DNA from: Dehalococcoidia bacterium
GTDB lineage: Bacteria; Chloroflexota; Dehalococcoidia; JAENJB01
DNA length: 6,928 bases
Reading direction: 5' to 3'
Assembly: GCA_030690705.1 (NCBI GenBank)
Contig: JAUYGE010000228.1
Coordinates: forward strand, 1 to 6,928
Shown: positions 1 through 4,528 of the stretch, piece after piece
How positions within the stretch are numbered: position 1 is the first letter of the stretch
Layout: each line of letters begins with the position of its first letter
Program-made: the position numbers and the translations under genes
Notes under the pieces: generated by a model
Database searches by the model: none
Told to the model about the DNA's origin: nothing
Seen by the model: only the letters and a program-made list of their open reading frames with translations

Positions 1-340
1 CGCCGAGGAGGAGGACCCAGACGGGTGCATTCGTGTACCCGGGATCGGCCCAGGTGTTGTTCATATAGGCCGTGGGATGGCGCAGGTCCTCCTCCCTGGC
101 CAGCTCCATCCTCTTTGACACGGTCTGGCTCTGTTTGTGAATCTCGATGATCTTCTGCTGAAGTCCCTTGTCCCGGATGACGAGGTATTCCCAGGGCTGG
201 GAGTTGGCCCCCGAGGGCGCCCAGCGCGCCACCTCCAGAATCTTCTCCACATACTCATCGGGCACCGGGTCCGGCTTGAACCGGTGGACGCTTCTCCTGG
301 TCTTTGCCAGCTCGTAGAAGTTGTCATAGCTCATTATCAT
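1..340 (-). CDS. Nitroreductase-family flavoprotein, N-terminal part (runs off left edge)
   Basis: This is the first 113 codons of an FMN-dependent nitroreductase-fold oxidoreductase; the C-terminal part lies outside the window. The family signature is clear: TRRSVHRFKPDPVP near residues 14-27 (phosphate/FMN-binding arginines), then ARWAPSGANSQPWEYLVI near residues 40-57, the usual flavin-contacting block. It continues in frame to a TNAPVWVLLLG strand at the edge. The start is the ATG at 340-338, preceded by an AGAGAGG purine block about 7 nt upstream; a second ATG two codons later (334) is possible. It lies 73 bp downstream of cobO on the same strand, with a hairpin between them and no T-tract, so cotranscription from the B12-regulated promoter is plausible. 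That raises the idea of a BluB-like role in making dimethylbenzimidazole. However, the motif APSGANSQPW resembles ordinary nitroreductases more than my recollection of BluB (APSVGFMQPW). Substrate unknown. Confidence 0.88.
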   Translation of the reverse strand, partial: MIMSYDNFYELAKTRRSVHRFKPDPVPDEYVEKILEVARWAPSGANSQPWEYLVIRDKGLQQKIIEIHKQSQTVSKRMELAREEDLRHPTAYMNNTWADPGYTNAPVWVLLLG

Positions 341-360
341 CTTAGAACCTCTCTCCCCTG

Positions 361-389
361 CCCCTCTCTCCTTTTCAGGGAGAGAGGGG
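361..389. repeat. 11-bp perfect inverted repeat between cobO and the nitroreductase gene
   Basis: CCCCTCTCTCC (361-371) and GGAGAGAGGGG (379-389) are perfectly complementary around a 7-nt loop. No T-run follows on either strand, so it is not a standard intrinsic terminator for cobO. The pyrimidine/purine arms resemble dispersed hairpin repeats seen in intergenic regions of many bacterial genomes. It could also act as an RNA processing or stabilising structure. A second copy of the CCTCTCTCC segment at 348-356 overlaps the ribosome binding site of the nitroreductase gene, which allows an alternative pairing. Confidence 0.6.
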
Positions 390-413
390 GATGTAGCCCC
401 TGGCAAAAGATGT

Positions 414-962
414 CTAGAACTCGATCCCCCGCTGGGCCTTGATGCCTTTTTTCAACGGGTGCTTGACCACGTGCATGTCGGTCACCAGGTCAGCGAATTC
501 GATGAGCTCGGTCGGGACGTCGCGTCCGGTAACAACCACGTGCATTCCCCGGGGGCGAGAGCGCAACGCCTCGATCACTTCCTTCACAGGTATCCAGCCG
601 TACTGCAACGGATAGCTGAGCTCGTCCAAGATGATCATTTCGTATTCCCCCGAGGCGAGCTTCTCCCTGGCAATCCCCCAGAGCTGCAAGGCCAGAGCCC
701 TGCTCTTCTCTATGTCTTTGGCGGTCCGGGTGAAGCCAGCGCCCAGTGGCATGATCTCCAGTCCCAGCAGCCTGGCCGCCCGGTGCTCACCGAAGTTCGA
801 GCGCGAATGCTTGATGAACTGGAGCATGGCCGCCTTCATCCCGTGGCCATGGGCCCGCAGCATGAGGCCCAGGGCGGCGGTGGTCTTTCCTTTGCCGTGG
901 CCGGTGAAGACCAGCACCAGTCCGATGGCCTCTTTCCCGGCTTGCGCGCTTTCCGCAGTCAC
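414..962 (-). CDS. cobO: Corrinoid adenosyltransferase (cob(I)yrinic acid a,c-diamide adenosyltransferase)
   Basis: The enzyme transfers the 5'-deoxyadenosyl group of ATP to the cobalt of reduced corrinoids, in cobalamin biosynthesis or salvage, in the cytoplasm. The protein has 182 residues from the chosen start, normal for the CobA/CobO/BtuR family. A modified P-loop GHGKGKTT lies at about residues 21-28. IILDELSYPLQYGW at about 110-123 matches the conserved acidic motif. VVTGRD at about 143-148 and the C-terminal VKHPLKKGIKAQRGIEF closely follow the family ending. The frame stays open upstream to an ATG at 1040, but that codon sits in the loop of the riboswitch terminator and would add an implausible RWGFIFFWG leader. 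The GTG at 962-960 has GGGAGGAG 8 nt upstream and lies well beyond the terminator, so it is preferred. Expression should be repressed by cobalamin through the leader riboswitch. A nitroreductase gene follows on the same strand. Confidence 0.93.
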   Translation of the reverse strand: MTAESAQAGKEAIGLVLVFTGHGKGKTTAALGLMLRAHGHGMKAAMLQFIKHSRSNFGEHRAARLLGLEIMPLGAGFTRTAKDIEKSRALALQLWGIAREKLASGEYEMIILDELSYPLQYGWIPVKEVIEALRSRPRGMHVVVTGRDVPTELIEFADLVTDMHVVKHPLKKGIKAQRGIEF

Positions 963-1013
963 GGTCGGCTCTCCTCCCTCTGCCTTTCTTGCGTCTGGTG
1001 CCACGAGAGGTCC

Positions 1014-1050
1014 CCAGAAAAAAATAAACCCCCACCTCATCAGGTGGGGG
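1014..1050 (-). terminator. Intrinsic terminator of the cobalamin riboswitch expression platform
   Basis: On the minus strand a 9-bp perfect stem, CCCCCACCT / AGGTGGGGG (1050-1042 with 1037-1029), closes a GATG tetraloop. It is followed at once by TTTATTTTTTT (1028-1018). This is a textbook rho-independent terminator. It lies between the riboswitch aptamer and the cobO ribosome binding site, so it is the likely off-switch when ligand is bound. Confidence 0.92.
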
Positions 1051-1070
1051 GACTTCGGAGCAATGAAAAG

Positions 1071-1101
1071 TCCTACCCCTCCCCCGCGGAGGATTGTAGG
1101 A
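1071..1101 (-). promoter_or_regulatory. Intermediate hairpin between aptamer and terminator
   Basis: TCCTA (1071-1075) pairs with TAGGA (1097-1101), and CCTCC (1078-1082) with GGAGG (1088-1092), separated by a small internal loop. In the minus-strand RNA this hairpin sits between the B12 aptamer and the terminator. Its 3' arm carries a G-rich run (complement of 1080-1085) that could instead pair over 6 bp with UCCCCC at the 5' edge of the terminator (complement of 1047-1052). That would give a possible antiterminator. The pairing is inferred by eye, not by folding. Confidence 0.45.
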
Positions 1102-1222
1102 TGTCACGAGGCTGGCGTTCTGGCTTTCCGTTGGAAGCGGATTACAGCGGCGCGGCCGCGTCGGATTCTCACCGACTTGCTATCCAGTCAGGCCCTCGGT
1201 TGCCCTCGGGCACCTCGTTTCA
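1100..1222 (-). ncRNA. Cobalamin (B12) riboswitch aptamer
   Basis: Reading the minus strand, the leader contains ACGAGGTGCC, then GAGGGCAACCGAGGGCC. Next come GTCGGTGAGAATCCGAC (1176-1160 region) and the B12 box GCGCCGCTGTAA (1153-1142), then AGCCAGAACGCCAGCCTCGT. These match the conserved order of cobalamin riboswitch segments: the GGTGCC entry, the GGTG-AATCC hairpin, a B12 box with one change from the usual GCCACTG, and the AGCCAG closing segment. ACGAGG (1218-1213) pairs with CCTCGT (1111-1106), closing the aptamer. It lies downstream of a good promoter and upstream of an intrinsic terminator and cobO, a gene class often controlled this way. Exact ends are approximate. Confidence 0.93.
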
Positions 1223-1239
1223 TCTATTCAATTGGGGGT

Positions 1240-1268
1240 ACTATACACCGGAGCGGCAGCCGGGTCAA
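1240..1268 (-). promoter_or_regulatory. Sigma-70-like promoter for the riboswitch-cobO transcript
   Basis: On the minus strand TTGACC (1268-1263) and TATAGT (1245-1240) are separated by exactly 17 nt. Transcription would start near 1233, about 15 nt before the first paired base of the cobalamin aptamer, giving a leader of roughly 270 nt ahead of the GTG at 962. Confidence 0.75.
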
Positions 1269-1295
1269 TGGGGGTGGTGGTGGATGGTGGAAGGG

Positions 1296-1378
1296 TGTCA
1301 TTGCGAGCCGCCGGCGAGGCAATCCGTAGATCATTGATGTGGACGGATTGCTTCGGCACTTCGTGCCTCGCAATGACA
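1296..1378. repeat. Palindromic dispersed-repeat-type element with TGTCATTGCGAG ends
   Basis: The 12-bp ends TGTCATTGCGAG (1296-1307) and CTCGCAATGACA (1367-1378) are perfect inverted copies. A second inner pair, GCAATCCG (1319-1326) and CGGATTGC (1344-1351), extends the hairpin. The sequence class with GTCATTGCGAG ends and an inner GCAATC block is a widespread intergenic repeat in many bacterial genomes and behaves like a MITE/REP-type hairpin. There is no coding capacity. It sits about 30 bp upstream of the cobO promoter. Copy number in this genome cannot be seen from one window. Confidence 0.75.
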
Positions 1379-1383
1379 ACTGA

Positions 1384-1475
1384 ACGGTCTGGTGGAACCG
1401 CGCTTGACCGTGATGGGAAGGCGAAGTAAGATTGCCCGAGGATGCGGAGTTCGAATCCTGCCTAGGGAGCCCATT
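1384..1475 (+). other. Gene-free stretch with a degenerate tRNA-like segment
   Basis: GCGGAGTTCGAATCCTGC (1444-1461) looks like a T-arm with a TTCGAAT loop: five pairs form if the A at 1448 is bulged. TGGTGGAAC further upstream (about 1390-1397) recalls the D-arm of class II tRNAs such as tRNA-Leu. CTAGGGAGCCCA follows the T-arm like an acceptor 3' strand. No matching 5' acceptor strand (TCCCTAG) and no convincing anticodon arm are visible. It is therefore not called as a working tRNA. It could be a tRNA remnant, an attachment-site scar, or coincidence. Confidence 0.25.
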
Positions 1476-1576
1476 GGCTCTGATAGAGGCGCGACCGGAG
1501 TTCGGCCTCGTGACAGGGTCGATTCACTGAGTAATTGCCTGGCTGAACACTTATACACGAGACCGTTTATTAGCAC

Positions 1577-1672
1577 CGTTCGCCCTGAGTGAGCGACTGT
1601 GTCGCCATCCCGTATGGAATCGGGACTTGTCGAAGGGCCGTTTGTGGTTCGACAGGCTCACCACGAACGGCC
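1577..1672. repeat. Compound inverted-repeat element (GTTCG...GTCGAA family)
   Basis: Two hairpins lie side by side. The first has GCCCTGAGT (1582-1590) and ACTTGTCGAAGGGC (1625-1638), matching the two halves of a common dispersed hairpin. They are separated by about 34 nt that itself contains GCGAC/GTCGC (1593-1605) and a TCCCG/CGGGA pair. The second is nearly perfect: GGCCGTTTGTGG (1636-1647) pairs with CCACGAACGGCC (1661-1672), one G-T pair, around a 13-nt loop containing TTCGACAGGCTCA. This sequence type recurs in intergenic regions of many bacteria. It has no coding potential. Confidence 0.65.
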
Positions 1673-1700
1673 TATGAAGAAGTCGCTAAACGGCCTCATA

Positions 1701-1743
1701 CACATGTGTTGATGCTTACATGATGAATATGTTAACATATTAG
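1701..1743 (+). promoter_or_regulatory. Promoter and palindromic operator of the toxin-antitoxin operon
   Basis: AATATGTTAACATATT (1726-1741) is a perfect 16-bp palindrome ending 26 bp before the antitoxin ATG, and CACATGTG (1701-1708) is a second, shorter palindrome. A possible promoter is TTGATG (1709-1714) with TAACAT (1733-1738), spacing 18, which places the -10 inside the large palindrome. Phd/YefM antitoxins commonly repress their own operon by binding palindromes over the promoter, so autoregulation here is the expected reading. The promoter boxes are weak matches; the palindrome is directly visible. Confidence 0.6.
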
Positions 1744-1767
1744 TGCAATAACAACGGGAGGCGAGCA

Positions 1768-2052
1768 ATGCTGGACATCCTTAAGAATCCTTTCGTCGGA
1801 GTGCACGAGTTACGGAAGAACCTGACCAGGCTCCTCCGCTCAGTCAAGGAAGACGGCGCTGAGGTGGTTATCACCCAGCAGGGAAAACCGGTCGCTCTTC
1901 TCATGAGCGTAGAGGAATACCTTGAGGTCAGGCAGGCACTGAAGGAGTTCTCCGACCCCGAGTACCTGGCCGACTTGCTTGAAGCCAGGAAGGAAATTCG
2001 TGAGGGGAGGGGAGTTCCTGCGGAGCAGGTCTTTGCTAAGAAGGGCCTGTAA
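1768..2052 (+). CDS. Type II antitoxin, Phd/YefM family
   Basis: This 94-residue protein is predicted to neutralise the adjacent toxin by direct binding and to repress its own promoter. The N-terminal Phd/YefM fold spans about residues 8-58: VGVHELRKNLTRLLRSV, then EVVITQQGKPVALLMSVEEYLEV, the typical ITxxGxPVAxLxxxEEY pattern. The charged C-terminal part (about 59-94), with alternating acidic and basic residues, is the likely toxin-wrapping segment. The start ATG has GGGAGG about 7 nt upstream. Its stop TAA shares a base with the ATG of the toxin gene, which implies translational coupling. A perfect palindrome just upstream is the probable operator. The family is certain; the specific name (relB, yefM or phd) cannot be assigned. 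Confidence 0.9.
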   Translation: MLDILKNPFVGVHELRKNLTRLLRSVKEDGAEVVITQQGKPVALLMSVEEYLEVRQALKEFSDPEYLADLLEARKEIREGRGVPAEQVFAKKGL

Positions 2053-2312
2053 TGTATCGGATCGTCTTCTCACGCCGGGCGGAAGGGGTTTTCCTGAAGC
2101 TGCCCAAGAAGGAGGCCCGGCGGATAAAAGAGGCTCTGGAGAACCTGAAACAAGACCCTCGAACTCATGGCACCATCAAGCTGGAGAACGCGCCGGTAGC
2201 TTCCTATCGTTGCAGGACTGGAGACATGCGCATTCTTTTCGACATAGATGATGAAGCTAAGGTAATTGAGGTCCTGGACATCAGAAAAAGAGACGAACGC
2301 ACCTACAAATGA
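2052..2312 (+). CDS. Type II toxin, RelE/ParE superfamily
   Basis: This 86-residue protein begins YRIVFSRRAEGVFLKLPKKEARRIKEAL, the helical hairpin typical of RelE/ParE toxins. A YRCRTGDMRILFDID strand block (about 52-66) and VIEVLDIRKRDERTY (about 71-85) follow. In RelE-type mRNA interferases the active residues are arginines and a C-terminal tyrosine; R60, R80 and Y85 are plausible counterparts here. It is therefore more likely a ribosome-dependent mRNA endonuclease than a gyrase-poisoning ParE, though this is inferred. The ATG overlaps the antitoxin stop by one base (TAATG), the standard antitoxin-first arrangement. The full family length is present with no frameshift, so the module looks intact. 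Confidence 0.9.
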   Translation: MYRIVFSRRAEGVFLKLPKKEARRIKEALENLKQDPRTHGTIKLENAPVASYRCRTGDMRILFDIDDEAKVIEVLDIRKRDERTYK

Positions 2313-2394
2313 ATTGCGCCAGCGTCCACTTCCCTCTGCCGCAGCGAGCGTTTTCCATAGGCCCGTCGACACAGGAATTCGTATTGGGGCCAGG

Positions 2395-2423
2395 TTGACA
2401 CGAAGTTCTGAAAGCCTTAAACT
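2395..2423 (+). promoter_or_regulatory. Promoter of cooS
   Basis: TTGACA (2395-2400), a perfect -35 consensus, is followed after exactly 17 nt by TAAACT (2418-2423). Transcription would start near 2430, giving a leader of about 40 nt with GAGGTGA about 6 nt before the cooS ATG. A short inverted repeat CCTTA-AAC-TAAGG (2415-2427) covers the -10 box and could be an operator half-site pair or chance. Nothing else recognisable lies between the toxin stop and this promoter. Confidence 0.75.
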
Positions 2424-2469
2424 AAGGAGTTTTTGATTACAGCTTTTCCGCTGAATGAGGTGAAGCATA

Positions 2470-4443
2470 ATGGCAGAGACCAGGAAGACCATAGACCCGG
2501 CAGTTGTGGAACTGCTACAAGTCGCCAAAAGCAAGGGCATTTCGACTCCCTTTGACCGCGCCGAAGTCACTAAGCCCTGTCCCATCGGCCGGGATGGGAG
2601 TTGTTGCCGGCAGTGCTTTATGGGGCCGTGCCGGCTGGTGGGCAAGACGCTGGTAGGCATCTGCGGTGCCACGCAAGAGACGGTCCAGGCCAGGAATATG
2701 GCCCGGATGATTGCCGCCGGTGCGGCATCTCACAACGACCATTCGCGGAATATGGTCTTTGCCTTGCTGGCAGCGGGCGAGGGGAAAGCCCCCGGCTTCG
2801 AGATCAAGGACGAGAAGAAGCTCCACAAGGTGGCAGGATACTTCGGTATTAAAGCCGACGGTAAGGGTAAAGAGGAGCTGGCCGTTGAGGTAGCCAAAGC
2901 AGCGCTGGCCGAGTTCAGCACCAGGGAATCTGGTGAGTTGGCTTATCTCAAGAGGGCAACGCCCAAGCGTCAGGCCCTGTGGCGCAAGCTGGGCATGGCT
3001 CCCAGAGGCATAGACCGGGAGGTGGTGGAGACGCTCCATCGCACCCATATGGGCACCGACCAGGATGCCGAGCATTTGCTCGACCAGGCCCTGAGATGTG
3101 CCCTGAGTGATGGCTGGGGCGGCTCAATGATTGCTACCGATATCAGCGATATTCTTTTTGGCACCCCCGGCCCCACAGCGGCGGCCGGCAACTACGGCGT
3201 CTTGAAAGACGATGAGGTGAACATCGTCATCCACGGCCACGAGCCCACCCTGGCGGAGATGATGGTAGTGGCTGTCGTGGAAAAGGAGGCCCTGGAGCTT
3301 GCCAGGGCAAAGGGCGCCAAGGGGATAAACCTGGTGGGCATGTGCTGCAGCGGGAACGAGCTATTGATGCGGCACGGCGTGCCCATAATGGGCAACTTCC
3401 TGCAGCAGGAGCTGGGCATCGCCACCGGAGCGATAGAGGCGATGGTGGTGGACTATCAGTGCATCATGCAGGGCATCCAGGCGGCTGCGGAGCACACCCA
3501 TACCAAGATTATCACTGTCTCGCCTAAGGCCCAGATCACCGGCGCCTTAGCCATGGACTTTGAGGACTCCAACGCTCTTGAGATCGCGCGCAAGATAGTG
3601 CGCCTCGCTATCGACAACTATCCCAACCGGAAAGATGTCCACATACCAGACATTATGGACCGGGTGGTAGTCGGTTTCTCCCACGAGTATATCGCCTATA
3701 TGCAGGGAGGCGTCTACCGCGAGTCCTTCCGTCCCCTGAACGACGCCATCATGCAGGGGCGGATACGGGGCGCGGCCGGGGTGGTGGGCTGCAACAATGC
3801 CCAAGTGGTCCATGATGAAGCCATCACCAATGTCATCAAGGAGCTGATTCACAACGACGTGCTGGTGGTGACCACCGGCTGCAATGCGGTGACCTGCGCC
3901 AAGCAGGGGCTGCTGACGCCGGAGGTAATGGACTACGCCGGTCCCGGGTTGAGGGAGGTGTGCGCGGCTATCGGCATTCCTCCAGTCCTTCACATGGGGT
4001 CGTGCGTGGACAACACCCGCATCCTGACGGTGCTGACCCAGATGGCCACCGAGGGCGGGCTTGGTGAAGACATCGACGATCTGCCCGCGGTGGGCATCGC
4101 TCCAGAATGGATGTCGGAGAAGGCACTGTGCATCGGCGCCTACTTCGTGGCCTCAGGGGTGTACACCATCTTCGGTGTGGGTTCTCCGGTGGCCAATAGT
4201 CCTGCGGTGGCCAAGATGATGACTGAAGGCTGGATGGCCAAGGTGGGTGGAGGGCTGGAGTTTGAGCCTGACTGGCGGCGCATGGTGGCTAAGGCCCTGG
4301 CGCATATAGATGCCAAGCGGAAGGCCCTGCGGTTGGAGGAATACGACCCGCAGCGGTACGCTCTCAAGGCTAACTACGTGCCCGGCGACTCTCTCCCCTT
4401 CGAGGAGTACGCTAAGGGTAGCTACAGCCTGTCGAAGAAATAA
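2470..4443 (+). CDS. cooS: Anaerobic Ni,Fe carbon monoxide dehydrogenase catalytic subunit
   Basis: CooS reversibly oxidises CO to CO2 at a Ni-Fe-S C-cluster and passes electrons through B- and D-clusters, as a cytoplasmic homodimer. The protein is complete at 657 residues, within the usual size. C37 and C45 (CX7C) match the D-cluster pair. C46, C49, C54 and C65, in CCRQCFMGPC and GICGAT, match the B-cluster. Likely C-cluster ligands are H257 (HGH), C293 (MCCSGNE), C331 (DYQC), C441 (GCNN), C471 (TGCNAVTC) and C512 (GSCVDN). The spacings C293-C331 and C441-C471 equal those I recall for Carboxydothermus CODH-II. The stretch before GSCVDN is about 9 residues shorter, a loop deletion. K551 in MSEKALCIGAYFVASG fits the conserved catalytic lysine. 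The start has a GAGG-type RBS. The gene is flanked by its own promoter and a terminator, so it appears monocistronic. No cooF, cooC or acsB adjoins it; the redox partner and physiological direction are unknown. Confidence 0.97.
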   Translation: MAETRKTIDPAVVELLQVAKSKGISTPFDRAEVTKPCPIGRDGSCCRQCFMGPCRLVGKTLVGICGATQETVQARNMARMIAAGAASHNDHSRNMVFALLAAGEGKAPGFEIKDEKKLHKVAGYFGIKADGKGKEELAVEVAKAALAEFSTRESGELAYLKRATPKRQALWRKLGMAPRGIDREVVETLHRTHMGTDQDAEHLLDQALRCALSDGWGGSMIATDISDILFGTPGPTAAAGNYGVLKDDEVNIVIHGHEPTLAEMMVVAVVEKEALELARAKGAKGINLVGMCCSGNELLMRHGVPIMGNFLQQELGIATGAIEAMVVDYQCIMQGIQAAAEHTHTKIITVSPKAQITGALAMDFEDSNALEIARKIVRLAIDNYPNRKDVHIPDIMDRVVVGFSHEYIAYMQGGVYRESFRPLNDAIMQGRIRGAAGVVGCNNAQVVHDEAITNVIKELIHNDVLVVTTGCNAVTCAKQGLLTPEVMDYAGPGLREVCAAIGIPPVLHMGSCVDNTRILTVLTQMATEGGLGEDIDDLPAVGIAPEWMSEKALCIGAYFVASGVYTIFGVGSPVANSPAVAKMMTEGWMAKVGGGLEFEPDWRRMVAKALAHIDAKRKALRLEEYDPQRYALKANYVPGDSLPFEEYAKGSYSLSKK

Positions 4444-4465
4444 AGCAGGAAAGCAGGTTCGAGAT

Positions 4466-4506
4466 GAAAACTGCCCCGTTCTCAATGAGAGAACGGGGCA
4501 GTTTTC
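4466..4506. terminator. Bidirectional terminator between convergent cooS and rpoC
   Basis: An 18-bp perfect stem, arms 4466-4483 and 4489-4506, encloses a 5-nt AATGA loop. The GC core CTGCCCCGTTCTC is flanked by AAAA on the left and TTTT on the right. Each strand therefore has its own U-run after the stem. It lies 22 bp after the cooS stop and 22 bp beyond the rpoC stop, so it can end both converging transcripts. Confidence 0.95.
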
Positions 4507-4528
4507 TTTATTGGCTGTCGAAGCTCAA

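Noticed and set aside
1..340. Calling the nitroreductase bluB
   Set aside because: The context is suggestive, but the visible motif is of the general nitroreductase type and the C-terminal half is missing, so the symbol is not justified.
361..389. Calling the hairpin a cobO terminator
   Set aside because: No T-run follows the stem on the minus strand and the downstream gene is only about 20 bp away on the same strand.
631..1329. Second plus-strand open frame opposite cobO
   Set aside because: Same antisense region, different frame, low-complexity serine/proline/arginine-rich translation with no RBS support.
459..1337. Long plus-strand open frame (292 codons) opposite cobO and its riboswitch
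   Set aside because: It runs antisense through a clear CobO coding sequence, the terminator, the riboswitch and into the palindromic repeat. The protein has no recognisable domain and is a product of high GC content.
1392..1592. Plus-strand small frame of 66 codons in the gene-free stretch
   Set aside because: It reads through the tRNA-like fragment and into the palindromic repeat, has no ribosome binding site, and its arginine-rich sequence is typical of frames read from tRNA-like DNA.
1296..1672. CRISPR array or insertion sequence
   Set aside because: The repeats are inverted and of different sequence, not regularly spaced direct copies, and no transposase or cas gene is present.
2070..2672. 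Minus-strand frame of 200 codons across the toxin gene, cooS promoter and cooS start
   Set aside because: It crosses two well-supported plus-strand genes and their promoter; no family resemblance.
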